A stretch of DNA of 64,000 nt from Pseudomonadota bacterium (GCA_016719885.1 JADJYF010000001.1:248001-312000), one strand, 5' to 3'; positions 17,419-26,525 are shown, counted from the first letter of the stretch. The notes: generated from the letters alone by a model not told the origin. Program-made: numbers and translations.

Positions 17419-18477
17419 ATGTCAGTCGATCCGGATCGTCTCAATCAACTCGCCGGTCGCGCCTTCGGCGATCTCGCGGCCGACGCCAGCGGTGTGATGG
17501 TCAGCCTGGGACGCCGCCTCGGCCTGTACAAGGCGATGGCCGGCGCCGGCCGCCTGACGTCGGCGGAACTCGCCCGACGCGCCGGCTGCGCCGAGCGTTA
17601 TGTACGCGAGTGGCTGGCCAGCCAGGTGGCTTCGGAATACCTGGTCTATCACCCGCAAGACCAGACCTACGAGATGACGCCGGAGCAGGCCATGGTGCTG
17701 GCCGATGAAAACAGCCCCTGCTATTTCCCCGCGGCGTGGGAAGTGGCGGCCTCGATGTGGATGGACGAAGAGCGCTCCGCCCAAGTCTTCAGAACCGGCG
17801 AAGGTTTTGCCTGGGGCGATCATCACCCGCGCCTGTTCTGCGGCGTGGCGGCGTTCTTTCGCAATTCCTACCGCGGTTCACTGGTGCCGCAGTGGCTGCC
17901 GGCCCTGGACGGCGTGGTGGCCAAGCTCGAAGCCGGCGCGCGGGTCGCGGACATCGGCACCGGTCACGGTCACTCGTCGCTGCTGATGGCCGAGGCGTAT
18001 CCGAATTCGAGTTTCCACGGCATCGACGTGCACCCGGCTTCGGTCGAGGCGGCGCGTCGCAACGCGGTCGCGGCGGGTCTCGATAACAGGGTGAGCTTCG
18101 AAGTGGCCAAGTCCACCACGTTCGTCGAGCGCGGCTTCGATTTGATCTGCTTCTTCGATTGCCTGCATGACATGGGCGACCCGGTGGGCGCGCTGCGTCA
18201 CGCCGCGCAGGCGCTGGCGCCCGGTGGCACGGTGATGTTGGTCGAACCGGCGGCGGGCGACAGCCTGGAAGAGAACATCAATCCCGTCAGTCGACTGTTC
18301 TACTCGAGCTCGACGACGCTCTGTTGCGCCCATTCCTTGTCGGAGCCGGTCGCGCTGGCCCTCGGCGCGCAGGCGGGCGAGGCGCGCTTGCGCAAGCTGT
18401 TCGAAGAGGCGGGCTACGCGCGCTTCCGCAAGGCGATGGCGACGCCGTTCAACCTGATCCTGGAAGGGCGGCTGTAA
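17419..18477 (+). CDS. SAM-dependent methyltransferase with N-terminal winged helix
   Basis: A 352-residue class I methyltransferase. Residues about 1-100 form the winged-helix dimerisation region seen in Rv2258c/O-methyltransferase-like proteins (LTSAELARRAGCAERYVREW). The Rossmann core starts at VADIGTGHGHSSLLMAEAYP (SAM-binding motif I), with FDLICFFDCLHDMGDP and ALAPGGTVMLVEP further on. The ATG follows GGGGAAGC. The substrate is unknown. It converges with acoC across a 45-base gap that holds a strong hairpin. Confidence 0.85.
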   Translation: MSVDPDRLNQLAGRAFGDLAADASGVMVSLGRRLGLYKAMAGAGRLTSAELARRAGCAERYVREWLASQVASEYLVYHPQDQTYEMTPEQAMVLADENSPCYFPAAWEVAASMWMDEERSAQVFRTGEGFAWGDHHPRLFCGVAAFFRNSYRGSLVPQWLPALDGVVAKLEAGARVADIGTGHGHSSLLMAEAYPNSSFHGIDVHPASVEAARRNAVAAGLDNRVSFEVAKSTTFVERGFDLICFFDCLHDMGDPVGALRHAAQALAPGGTVMLVEPAAGDSLEENINPVSRLFYSSSTTLCCAHSLSEPVALALGAQAGEARLRKLFEEAGYARFRKAMATPFNLILEGRL

Positions 18478-18485
18478 AAGACTTG

Positions 18486-18515
18486 CCCGCGGGCGCGACG
18501 GCTCGCGCCCGCGGG
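18486..18515. terminator. 13-bp stem bidirectional terminator-like hairpin
   Basis: Perfect 13-bp arms (CCCGCGGGCGCGA/TCGCGCCCGCGGG) with a 4-nt loop sit centrally between two convergent genes. No U-tract is visible, but a symmetric stem of this strength between convergent stop codons is typical of a shared terminator. Confidence 0.6.
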
Positions 18516-18522
18516 ACATTGC

Positions 18523-19629
18523 TCAAGCCAACAGCTTGTTGACCTCGGCGGCGGCTTCGAGCTGCACGAGATGGCCGAAGCCATCGAGTACCGTCACCGA
18601 CACCTTGCCCGGCAGGCCACTGGCATGGCTGGCCGGGATGATGGCGTCCTTCGACCCCCAGATGACCTTGATCGGGATGTCCAGGCCTTCGAGGTTGGCG
18701 CGCAGGTTGACGGTCTGCCGGCTGCCGTCCTGGAAGCCCTTGGCGATCGCCGTCAAAGCCTCGGTCACGCCATCGATGCGTTTGAATTGCAGGATGTCGT
18801 TGATGAGGGTGCGGTTGATGAGATTGGCATCGGCCACCAGTTGTTCGAGCAGCGGTTTGATTTCCTTGCGCGACTCGGCGGCGATGAAGCCGTTGATGTA
18901 GTCGGCATTGATTTCCGCGCCGAGGCCGGCCGAGCCGATCAAGGCCAGCGCGCTGATGCGGTTCGGATGATCGATGGCCGCCTTGAGCGCGATCGCGCCA
19001 CCCAGCGAATGACCGACCAATTCAGCCTTGGCAATCTGCAAGGCGTCCATGAAGGCGACCACGGTCGCGGCCAGGTGCTCGACCGAACTGTCGCTGAGCG
19101 CCTTGCTCGACTGGCCGTGGCCGGGCAGGTCCAGGGCATAGACGGTGGCATTGGCCGCCAGCGCGCCCTGGTTGAACAGCCAGCCGGCCGCATCGCCGCC
19201 GAAGCCGTGCAAGAGGATGATGACGCGCTCGGCGTCGCCCATCTTCGAATACCGCAGCTTGTAGCCACCGGCCTCGACGAACTGGAAGCCGTCGCCGCCT
19301 TCGCCTTCCTCGGGCGCGGGCGGCACGTAGTTCTTCTGGAACTCGGTGATGTATTCATCGATTTCGGCGTCGGACACCTCGGCCGGCGCCAGCACGCCGA
19401 GCAGCGCGCCTATCGGCAGCACCTCGTCGGGCTGTGCGACGATGCGGCGCAGGGTGCCGGCGTCCAGCGCTTCGAAGGTGTTGGCGATTTTCTCGGTCTC
19501 GATGTCCAGCACCTGGTCGCCGAGCTTCAGCAGCGCGCCTTCCTCGGCCAACCACTCGACCACCTTGCCTTCCTGCATGGACAGGCCCCACTTGGGCATG
19601 GTGATCGGCACGATGTTGGGATTGCTCAT
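18523..19629 (-). CDS. acoC: Acetoin dehydrogenase E2-type subunit (lipoyl domain fused to alpha/beta hydrolase)
   Basis: A 368-residue protein. Residues about 5-80 are a lipoyl domain with the lipoylation Lys in LDIETEKIANTFEA. After an acidic linker (PAPEEGEGGDG) comes an alpha/beta-hydrolase fold with LLHGFGGDAAGW, nucleophile elbow VGHSLGGAIAL and a C-terminal GFGHLVQLEA. This fusion, replacing the classical acyltransferase core, is the hallmark of AcoC. It would transfer the acetyl unit formed from acetoin to CoA. The start overlaps the end of acoB by four bases (ATGA), so translation is coupled. Confidence 0.85.
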   Translation of the reverse strand: MSNPNIVPITMPKWGLSMQEGKVVEWLAEEGALLKLGDQVLDIETEKIANTFEALDAGTLRRIVAQPDEVLPIGALLGVLAPAEVSDAEIDEYITEFQKNYVPPAPEEGEGGDGFQFVEAGGYKLRYSKMGDAERVIILLHGFGGDAAGWLFNQGALAANATVYALDLPGHGQSSKALSDSSVEHLAATVVAFMDALQIAKAELVGHSLGGAIALKAAIDHPNRISALALIGSAGLGAEINADYINGFIAAESRKEIKPLLEQLVADANLINRTLINDILQFKRIDGVTEALTAIAKGFQDGSRQTVNLRANLEGLDIPIKVIWGSKDAIIPASHASGLPGKVSVTVLDGFGHLVQLEAAAEVNKLLA

Positions 19630-20639
19630 GCCTTGTACCCCGCGGTGGCGCGCACGGCCGCGGCAATCTTGTCGGGATTGGGCACGTAGAGATCCTCGAG
19701 CTTGCCGGCGAACGGTACCGGCGTATGGGGCGGGGTCACGACCTCGATGGGCGCCTTCAGCGAACTGAAACCCTTGCGCGCGACCAGCGCCGAGATGTCG
19801 GCGGCCATGCCACAGCGCGGCGAGGCCTCGTCCACCACCACCAGGCGGCCGGTGTTCTCGACGGACTCTAAGATCGAGTCTTCATCGAGCGGCGAAGTGG
19901 TGCGCGGGTCGATGATCTCGCAGCTGATGCCCTCCTTGGCCAGCACCGTCGCGGCCTTCATGGCCTGGTTGACCATGCGTCCGAAGGCCACGATGGTGAC
20001 GTCGTCACCTTCGCGCACGATGTTGGCTTCGCCAAACGGAATCGTGTAGGACTCTTCCGGCACATCGCCTTCCATGGTGTAGAGCACCTTGTGCTCGCAG
20101 AAGATCACCGGGTCGTTGTCGCGGATGGCCTGGATGAGCAGGCCCTTGACGTCGTAGGGCGAGGACGGCAGCACCACCTTCAGGCCCGGAATGTGCGTGA
20201 ACAGCGGGTACAGGCATTGCGAATGCTGCGCGGCGGCGCGGAAGCCCGCGCCGTACATGGTGCGGATCACGACCGGGGTCTCGGCCTTGCCGCCGAACAT
20301 GTAGCGGAACTTGGCGGCCTGGTTGAAGATCTGGTCGAAGCACACGCCCATGAAATCGATGAACATCAGTTCGCAGATCGGGCGCAGGCCCGAGGCCGCC
20401 GCGCCCACCGCCGCACCGACGAAACCCGATTCGCTGATCGGGGTGTCCATGATGCGGTCGCCGTACTTGCCGTACAGGCCCTTGGTGACGCCGAGCACGC
20501 CGCCCCAGGCGTCCATTTCGCCGTCGGAACCGGAGCCACCGACGACGTCCTCGCCCATCAGGACAATGTTCTCGTCGCGCGCCATTTCCTGATCGATGGC
20601 TTCGTTGATGGCCTGCTGATAAGTGATTTTTCTAGCCAC
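19626..20639 (-). CDS. acoB: Acetoin/2-oxoacid dehydrogenase E1 beta subunit
   Basis: A 337-residue thiamine-diphosphate enzyme beta chain of the transketolase-like family. Key stretches are VLMGEDVVGGSGSDG, MDTPISESGFVGAAVG (with the cofactor-activating Glu), ELMFIDFMGVCFDQI, and the C-terminal GRLVVVDEASPRCGMAADI. It pairs with the alpha chain directly upstream (11-base gap). The start is GTG, preceded by GAGGAGAT. Alone it could be a pyruvate dehydrogenase beta chain; the AcoC-type fusion downstream supports acetoin cleavage. Confidence 0.85.
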   Translation of the reverse strand: MARKITYQQAINEAIDQEMARDENIVLMGEDVVGGSGSDGEMDAWGGVLGVTKGLYGKYGDRIMDTPISESGFVGAAVGAAASGLRPICELMFIDFMGVCFDQIFNQAAKFRYMFGGKAETPVVIRTMYGAGFRAAAQHSQCLYPLFTHIPGLKVVLPSSPYDVKGLLIQAIRDNDPVIFCEHKVLYTMEGDVPEESYTIPFGEANIVREGDDVTIVAFGRMVNQAMKAATVLAKEGISCEIIDPRTTSPLDEDSILESVENTGRLVVVDEASPRCGMAADISALVARKGFSSLKAPIEVVTPPHTPVPFAGKLEDLYVPNPDKIAAAVRATAGYKA

Positions 20640-20650
20640 GGACCATCTCC

Positions 20651-21625
20651 TCAGTACTTGATGTAGACGTCGGTCAGGAGATCCGACGCTTCGGGTTCGG
20701 GGGACGTTTCGGCGAAGGCCACGGCCTCGTCGATGAGCCGCGCGACTTCATCGTCGATGGCCGACAGCTGCTGCGCGGTGATGCCGTGTTCGCCGGTGAC
20801 CTTGCGCGCGAAGCGCTTGATGCAGCAGGTCTCCTCGCGCAGGCGCGCGACTTCGCCGGCCGGGCGGTATTTCTGGTTGTCGCCTTCGAAATGGCCGAAG
20901 AAGCGATCGAGCTTGTGTTCGATGAGCGATGGGCCGCCGCCGCTGCGCGCGCGTTCGGCGGCCTCGGCAAACGCTTCGTGCACGGCGAAGAAATCATGGC
21001 CGTCGACGATGCGGCCGGGCATGCCGAAGCCGATGGCGCGCTGGGCGATGTCCTTGCACGACACCGAGAAGCGGCTGTCGGTGGCCTCGGCGTAGCCGTT
21101 GTTCTCGAACACGAACACCACCGGCAGTTTCCATACCGTGGCGAGATTCATCGCTTCGAACACCGTGCCCTGGTTGGAGGCGCCGTCGCCGCAGAAGGCG
21201 ACCGCGAGGCCGCCCTTGCCACGGCGTTTGGCCGCCAGCGCGGCGCCGCACACCAGCGGCGGTCCACCGCCGACGATGCCGTTGGCGCCCATCATGCCGG
21301 TGTCGAGATCGGCGATGTGCATCGAGCCACCCTTGCCGCGACAGGTGCCGGTGCGTTTGCCGTAGATCTCCGCCATCATGCCTTTCACTTCCACGCCCTT
21401 GGCGATGCAGTGGCCGTGGCCGCGATGGTTGCTGGCCAGGCGATCGTCGTCACGCAGATGCATGCCGACGCCGGTGGCCGAGGCCTCTTCGCCGGCATAC
21501 AGGTGTACGAAGCCCGGAATACCGCCCTTGGCGAATTCGACGTGGACGCGGTCCTCGAATTCGCGGATGGTCTTCATCGTGCGATACGCGTCGAGCAGAT
21601 CCTCGACGGACAGTGCTTGCGCCAT
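20651..21625 (-). CDS. acoA: Acetoin/2-oxoacid dehydrogenase E1 alpha subunit
   Basis: A 324-residue ThDP-binding alpha chain. The diphosphate/Mg2+ motif GDGASNQG runs on to VFVFENNGYAEAT. The substrate-entry region HRGHGHCIAKG and RGKGGSMHIAD are conserved. The start MAQALSVEDL follows GGGGAGA; a longer in-frame start is less likely. It is first in acoABC. No acoR regulator or E3 (lpd) gene is adjacent, so the lipoamide dehydrogenase must come from elsewhere. I found no convincing -24/-12 sigma-54 site in the 244-base upstream gap. Confidence 0.85.
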   Translation of the reverse strand: MAQALSVEDLLDAYRTMKTIREFEDRVHVEFAKGGIPGFVHLYAGEEASATGVGMHLRDDDRLASNHRGHGHCIAKGVEVKGMMAEIYGKRTGTCRGKGGSMHIADLDTGMMGANGIVGGGPPLVCGAALAAKRRGKGGLAVAFCGDGASNQGTVFEAMNLATVWKLPVVFVFENNGYAEATDSRFSVSCKDIAQRAIGFGMPGRIVDGHDFFAVHEAFAEAAERARSGGGPSLIEHKLDRFFGHFEGDNQKYRPAGEVARLREETCCIKRFARKVTGEHGITAQQLSAIDDEVARLIDEAVAFAETSPEPEASDLLTDVYIKY

Positions 21626-21869
21626 GAATGTCTCCCCTTGAATGATGTGGTCCGGCACGGGCCATTGCGACCGGCATCGGATGCCGCGCGGCCAGGGTGC
21701 ACTGGTCGCGCCGACGCAGGCCGCTTGCTGCTTGCGTCACGCTGCGTGCTGGGTGCGTCGCGGACGCGCCCACCGGCTAAGACTATAACAACGCGCCGGC
21801 AAGGGAATAGCCATTTCTTTCGGCGCGCGATGACGGCAACATGACGTGCATCAAGACGAGGAGGGAGCG

Positions 21870-22337
21870 ATGGAATTTGCCGATCTGATCGTGCGGCTCA
21901 CGCAGGCCATCGTGCGTGGCGACGGCGCCGAGGCCGCGTCCTGCTTCAACGACGATGGCATTTATCATGACGCCTTTTACGGCGCGTTCGCCAAGCCCGA
22001 CATTCCCACCCTGGTCCACGAACGATTCCATCGCGACGGCCGCAACTACCTCTGGGACCTGCACTCGCCCGTGAGCGACGGGCGCGTCGGCTACGCGCGC
22101 TACGTGTTCAGTTACGACGGGCTCATCGCGGGCGCCGAAGGGCGTCGCACGCTGTTCGAAGGCGTGTCGGTGTGCCAGTTGCGTGATGGCCTGTTGCTGA
22201 GCTATCACGAAGTCGCCAACACCGCGCCGGCGCTGCAGAGGCTGGGCTTCGCGCCTGACCGCCTGGCCAAGGTCGTCGAGCGCCAGGGCCGTGAACTCGC
22301 CGCGCGCGCCGAGTCGGCGCACCACCTGAAGACATGA
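21870..22337 (+). CDS. SnoaL-like/NTF2-fold protein
   Basis: A 155-residue cytosolic protein with the pattern of SnoaL-like NTF2-fold proteins: an initial helix (FADLIVRLTQAIVRGD), FNDDGIYHDAFYGAFAKP, then VGYARYVFSYDG and GVSVCQLRDGLLLSYHEVAN. Members include ketosteroid-isomerase-like enzymes and non-catalytic ligand binders, so no reaction can be assigned. GGAGGGAG precedes the ATG. Its stop overlaps the next start by four bases, so it is co-translated with the PLP enzyme. Confidence 0.65.
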   Translation: MEFADLIVRLTQAIVRGDGAEAASCFNDDGIYHDAFYGAFAKPDIPTLVHERFHRDGRNYLWDLHSPVSDGRVGYARYVFSYDGLIAGAEGRRTLFEGVSVCQLRDGLLLSYHEVANTAPALQRLGFAPDRLAKVVERQGRELAARAESAHHLKT

Positions 22338-23329
22338 ACGCGACCACGCTGCCGGAACGCTCTTTGCTGGGCCAGCCACTGGGCGCCGCCGATTTCGCGC
22401 GTGCCGCGCAGGAGATCTACGCCACGCTGATGCCGACCCCGCAATTGCACTGGCCTTTGCTGTCCGAGGCCTGTGGCTGCGAGGTATGGGTGAAGCACGA
22501 GAACCATCTGCCCACTGGCGCGTTCAAGGTGCGCGGCGGCGTGTGGTTCATGCAGCAGCTGCACGAGGCTTTGCCGGAGGTGCGTGGCGTGGTGGCGGCC
22601 ACGCGCGGTAATCACGGCCAGAGCATCGCCTTCGCGGCACGGCGCCAGGGCCTCGAGGCGGTGGTGGTGGTGCCGCGCGGCAACAACGTCGACAAGAACC
22701 GCGCCATGCGCGCCCTCGGCGCGGAATTGATCGAGCACGGTGAGGACTTCAATGCCGCGCTTGACCACGCCGCGGCGCTGGCCGCGCGCCGTGGGCTGTA
22801 CGCGATGCCGTCCTACCATGCGCTGCTGGTGCAGGGGGTCGGCACCTATGCCTACGAACTGCTGCGCGCGTTGCCGGATCTCGACACCGTGTACGTGCCG
22901 ATTGGTCTCGGCTCGGGTATCGCCGGCACGCTGGCCGCGCGCAACGCCTTGGGGCTCGCCACCGAAGTGGTGGGCGTGGTGTCGGCCCATGCCGATGCCT
23001 ATGCGCAATCGTTCGAACGCGGCGAACTGGTGGCCACCGCGAGCGCCGACACCCTGGCCGACGGCATGGCGGTGCGCGTACCCTCGGCCAGCGCGCTCGA
23101 TTACCTGCGCGGCGGCGTGGCGCGCATCGTGCGCGTCACCGACGACGAGGTGTTGGCGGCGATGGCGCTGCTGTTTTCCGCCACCCACAATCTCGCTGAA
23201 GGCGCGGGCGCCGCGCCGCTCGCCGCGCTGTGCAAGGAGCGCGAGCGGATGCGCGGCCGGCGGGTGGCCATCGTGCTGTCGGGCGGCAATGCCGACCGTG
23301 CCACCTTCATGCGCGCGCTGTCGCGATGA
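22334..23329 (+). CDS. PLP-dependent threonine/serine dehydratase-family enzyme
   Basis: A 331-residue fold-type II PLP enzyme. The cofactor Lys lies in HLPTGAFKVRGG, followed by VAATRGNHGQSIAFAA, and the phosphate-binding Gly loop is VPIGLGSGIAG. The C-terminal IVLSGGNAD is typical of threonine dehydratase-like and hydroxyaspartate dehydratase proteins. It lacks the ACT regulatory domain of biosynthetic IlvA, so a catabolic ammonia-lyase is more likely. It is coupled by ATGA to the SnoaL-like gene, suggesting a two-gene pathway of unknown purpose. Confidence 0.8.
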   Translation: MNATTLPERSLLGQPLGAADFARAAQEIYATLMPTPQLHWPLLSEACGCEVWVKHENHLPTGAFKVRGGVWFMQQLHEALPEVRGVVAATRGNHGQSIAFAARRQGLEAVVVVPRGNNVDKNRAMRALGAELIEHGEDFNAALDHAAALAARRGLYAMPSYHALLVQGVGTYAYELLRALPDLDTVYVPIGLGSGIAGTLAARNALGLATEVVGVVSAHADAYAQSFERGELVATASADTLADGMAVRVPSASALDYLRGGVARIVRVTDDEVLAAMALLFSATHNLAEGAGAAPLAALCKERERMRGRRVAIVLSGGNADRATFMRALSR

Positions 23330-23382
23330 GTCTTGCATGAAACCCGGCGGCGTCATTCATTTCGAACACGGAGGCTCACGTC

Positions 23383-23880
23383 ATGCGTCTTGAAGGTTCC
23401 TGTCACTGTGGCAAGGTGAAATTCAGCCTGTCGTCGCGCCATCCCTATCCTTTCAACCTGTGCTATTGCTCGATTTGCCGCAAGACCGCCGGCGGTGGCG
23501 GCTATGCCATCAACCTCGGCGGTGACAGCGACAGCCTCAAGGTGCGCGGGCGGAAGTTCGTCAAGGTCTATCGCGCGATGATGCCGGCGGCCGACGGAGC
23601 GCGCGCCAGGCGCAGCCCCGCCGAGCGTCATTTCTGCACGGAGTGCGGTAGCGCGCTGTGGGTGTGGGATCCGCGCTGGCCGGAGTTGATCCATCCGTTC
23701 GCGTCGGCCATCGACAGCGAGCTGCCGGCGGCGCCGGAACGCACGCATCTCATGCTCGGCTCGAAAGCGTCCTGGGTGCCGCTCGTGACCGGCAAGCGCG
23801 ACAAGCGCTTCGACGAATATCCGCTCGAAGCGATAGCCGAATGGCATCTGCGCCTCGGGCTCGAGAGCCCCGATGATTGA
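23383..23880 (+). CDS. GFA/CENP-V-type zinc protein
   Basis: A 165-residue protein of the glutathione-dependent formaldehyde-activating enzyme family. The zinc-binding cysteines appear as GSCHCG, CYCSICRK and CTECGSALWVWD. The fold is a beta-tent. Many members have no proven activity, so formaldehyde chemistry should not be assumed. A strong GGAGG precedes the start. It lies 53 bases after the PLP enzyme and may share its transcript; it converges with the pyrophosphatase-like gene across 15 bases. Confidence 0.8.
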   Translation: MRLEGSCHCGKVKFSLSSRHPYPFNLCYCSICRKTAGGGGYAINLGGDSDSLKVRGRKFVKVYRAMMPAADGARARRSPAERHFCTECGSALWVWDPRWPELIHPFASAIDSELPAAPERTHLMLGSKASWVPLVTGKRDKRFDEYPLEAIAEWHLRLGLESPDD

Positions 23881-23895
23881 CTTTGGATTGTCGCG

Positions 23896-24348
23896 CTACG
23901 GCGGCGGCAGGCGCGCGAGACGGTCGCCCACTTCGCCCCACCCCAGGCAGCAGGTCGCGCCGTGGCGGCCGCGCGCGACATTGAGCAGGCGTTTGCACAG
24001 CGCGTAGAACCTGAAAAAGGCCAGCACCCGACGCTGGTCGGTGGGGCTCAGGGCGCGCTCGGCGCAGATGAGCTTGTCGTCCGGCTGGCCGGCGTCGAGG
24101 AAGCCGACCACCGCACGCACCGGCACGTGCACACGTTGCCCGGCTGCACGGCGCGGGCCGAGCAGCACCGCGTCCTGCGCATCGCCGTCGGCGGCGGGCA
24201 GAGCGGGCAGTGAGCCGTAGTTGAAGGGGCAGGGCAGCGGCGACAGGAACTCGAAGGCGCCGTGCGCGTCACGCTTGATGAAGCTTCCGCGCGGCACTTC
24301 AACCAGTACCTCGACGGGGGTGGAGACGAAGGGCGGCGGCGACTTCAT
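23896..24348 (-). CDS. Divergent soluble inorganic pyrophosphatase-family protein
   Basis: About 150 residues matching the family I pyrophosphatase pattern: EVPRGSFIKRD, PFNYGSLP, DGDAQDAVLLG and a second acidic cluster in FLDAGQPDDKLICA. The acidic metal ligands are largely kept. The usual KYE reads KRD, and the Arg normally before the yP.nYG segment is absent. The first Met of MKSPPPFV is used, but no clear RBS is present and two upstream Met codons are possible. It may be an active pyrophosphatase or a relative acting on another phosphoanhydride. Confidence 0.65.
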   Translation of the reverse strand: MKSPPPFVSTPVEVLVEVPRGSFIKRDAHGAFEFLSPLPCPFNYGSLPALPAADGDAQDAVLLGPRRAAGQRVHVPVRAVVGFLDAGQPDDKLICAERALSPTDQRRVLAFFRFYALCKRLLNVARGRHGATCCLGWGEVGDRLARLPPP

Positions 24349-24608
24349 GCGGGCATGGCGGTGTTGAAGCGGTCGGCTCGGCGTTGGCGGCGCGGCCATT
24401 GTGCCATGCCCGGCACGACGCGGGCGGCGCGCCGCAGCGAGCGCATGGCGCGCCGGGACTGTGAACATTTGCGCCAAGCGCGCATTTAAGGGAATTGGTC
24501 GGTGGGCGCGGGAACGCGCTCACCGTAAGGTACGCATCGCGGCCTGCGCCGGCCGCGATGTTTGCAGCATGGATGAACCCGGCGCCAGGTTTCAGCGATA
24601 CGTTTACG

Positions 24609-25694
24609 ATGTCTCAATCCCCAGTGCCCGCGAATGACGATCCCGGCGAAGCGAAAATAGCGGAGTTCCGCGGCCTCGTGCTGTCGCGCTTCCTGTACAT
24701 CGCGACCGCCCTGGCGGTGTTCGTGCTGCCGGCCTACTGGGTGATCGGCCTCAACGGTCTGACCATTTCGTGCTGCGTGTTTTTCGTTTTGACCACGGTG
24801 TTCTGCTACCTGCACAACGTGCGGCACGTCGCGCACGCGTGCTGTGCGCACGGTTTCATCGGCATGACGGTGCTGGTGACCTGGGCGGGCATCGCCTATG
24901 GCAGCGAGTTCATCGACAACAAACCCTGGCAGATGCTGGTGCCGATGCTTGCCTATCTGATCGCCGGCAGTCGCCGTGGTACGGCCTGGGTGTGCCTGCA
25001 CCTGTTGGGGCTGGTGGCGCTGTTCTATGTGCGGCGTCACGCCTACGAACCGCTGTCGGTGGCCATCCTGCTGCTCGCCTACCCGAGCCTGGCTTACGGC
25101 ATGTACGTGTTCACGCGCGCCAACGAGACCAATATCCGTACCATCAGCCGCCTGTCCCACACCGATTCCCTGACCAAGACTTACAATCGGCAGTTGTTCG
25201 AGGAACTGTTCGTGAACATGTTCAACCGCGCACGCCGTGCCGGCGAACCCTTGGCGGTGTACATGATCGACATCGATCACTTCAAGAAATACAACGATAA
25301 CTACGGTCACATCGCGGGAGACCGCGCGCTCAAGCAAGTGGCGGATGTCATCCGCGGCTCGGCGCGGCGCGCCAGTGACCTGGTATTCCGCTATGGCGGT
25401 GAAGAATTCTGCGTGGTCTCGTCGGGCGTCAACAGTCATGACGCGCTGGTGATCGCCGAGTCGATCATCGAAGGCGTGCGCCGCCTGGACACCCCGCATG
25501 TGAGTGGCGAGAACGGCCGGCTGACGGTTTCCATCGGTTTGACCTACGGCGACAGTCTCGACGACCTCGATACCGAGGCCTTGTTGCGGCGCGCCGACCG
25601 CGCCCTGTACGCGGCCAAGACCCATGGCCGCAATCGTATCGACGTCGACAGCCAGGGTGTGGCCGTCAATGCCGCGCTGGCCGAGGCTTCGTGA
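24609..25694 (+). CDS. Membrane-bound diguanylate cyclase (GGDEF)
   Basis: A 361-residue protein. The N-terminal 165 residues contain about five or six hydrophobic segments with no recognised sensor name. A GGDEF domain follows, with DSLTKTYNRQLFEEL, YMIDIDHFKKYNDNYGH and the active-site YGGEEF. The product-inhibition I-site RxxD is present as RASD five residues before GGEEF. It should make cyclic di-GMP from two GTP and be feedback-controlled. The ATG chosen (MSQSPVPAND) has no strong SD, and an upstream in-frame ATG at 24558 is possible. It overlaps the next gene by four bases. Confidence 0.85.
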   Translation: MSQSPVPANDDPGEAKIAEFRGLVLSRFLYIATALAVFVLPAYWVIGLNGLTISCCVFFVLTTVFCYLHNVRHVAHACCAHGFIGMTVLVTWAGIAYGSEFIDNKPWQMLVPMLAYLIAGSRRGTAWVCLHLLGLVALFYVRRHAYEPLSVAILLLAYPSLAYGMYVFTRANETNIRTISRLSHTDSLTKTYNRQLFEELFVNMFNRARRAGEPLAVYMIDIDHFKKYNDNYGHIAGDRALKQVADVIRGSARRASDLVFRYGGEEFCVVSSGVNSHDALVIAESIIEGVRRLDTPHVSGENGRLTVSIGLTYGDSLDDLDTEALLRRADRALYAAKTHGRNRIDVDSQGVAVNAALAEAS

Positions 25695-26443
25695 GCGGGA
25701 CGTCCTTCCCCGATCATTTTTCACAGCTGGCGGCGGCTTACGGCCAGTTTCGCCCCGACTACCCGGTCGCCCTGTTCGAGCACCTGGCGTGGCTCGCCCC
25801 CGGTCATGCGCTGGCGTGGGATTGCGCCACCGGCAACGCCCAGGCCGCGCTGCCGCTCACCCGGTATTTCTCGACAGTGATGGCGAGTGACGCGAGCGCG
25901 GCGCAACTCGCCGAGGCCCGCCGCGCCGATACGCTGTGTCTGTGCGTGGCCAGCGCCGAGCGCGTGCCGCTGGCCAATGACAGTGTCGACCTCATCACCG
26001 TCGCGCAGGCCTTGCACTGGTTTCGCCTGCCTGAATTCTTCGCCGAGGCGCGCCGCGTGCTCCGCCCGCGCGGCGTGCTCGCCGCGTGGACCTATCACCT
26101 GTTCTCGGTCACGCCTGACATCGACGCGCTGTTACGGCATTTCAATCGCGAAGTGGTAGGGCCCTACTGGCCGCCACAGCGGCGCATGGTCGAGCAGGCC
26201 TATGGCGACATCGAGTTCCCGTTCGACGAACTCGAGACCTGCAGTTTTCCGATGGTGGTGCACTGGAACGTCGAACACCTGCTGGCCTACGTCGGTACCT
26301 GGTCGGCGGTGGCCCGGTACCGCAAGCTGCGCGATGGCGACCCGCTGCCCGGCTTTGCCCGTGAGGTGCGCGCCGCGTGGGGCGACACGACAACGCGCGA
26401 CGTCCGCTTCCCGCTCACGGTCAAAACCATGCGCAAGCTGTAG
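25691..26443 (+). CDS. Class I SAM-dependent methyltransferase (Methyltransf_11 type)
   Basis: A 250-residue protein with FSQLAAAYGQFRPDYP, a weak SAM motif I (LAWDCATGNAQAALPL), the post-I acidic residue in MASDASAAQL, and VDLITVAQALHWFRLPEFFAEARRVLRPRG. This matches small-molecule methyltransferases of the trans-aconitate/UbiE-like class. The start is GTG inside the stop of the cyclase gene (GTGA overlap), so the two are translationally coupled; whether they cooperate functionally is unknown. Confidence 0.8.
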   Translation: MSGTSFPDHFSQLAAAYGQFRPDYPVALFEHLAWLAPGHALAWDCATGNAQAALPLTRYFSTVMASDASAAQLAEARRADTLCLCVASAERVPLANDSVDLITVAQALHWFRLPEFFAEARRVLRPRGVLAAWTYHLFSVTPDIDALLRHFNREVVGPYWPPQRRMVEQAYGDIEFPFDELETCSFPMVVHWNVEHLLAYVGTWSAVARYRKLRDGDPLPGFAREVRAAWGDTTTRDVRFPLTVKTMRKL

Positions 26444-26505
26444 CCGTTCGCGGCAGGGATCGGCCGGCCCGTCGAACGTCGCGCGGCGCGTGACCGGCGC
26501 GCATG

Positions 26506-26525
26506 AAAAAGGGGCTTTGTGCCCC
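26506..26525 (-). terminator. Rho-independent terminator of the hydrolase/cupin operon
   Basis: On the minus strand a GGGGC-acaaa-GCCCC stem-loop is followed by TTTTT, the classical intrinsic terminator form. It lies 21 bases past the alpha/beta hydrolase stop codon. Confidence 0.75.

Noticed and set aside
21784..21789. TATAAC as a -10 promoter box for the SnoaL-like gene
   Set aside because: No acceptable -35 at 16-18 bases upstream, so not listed as a promoter.
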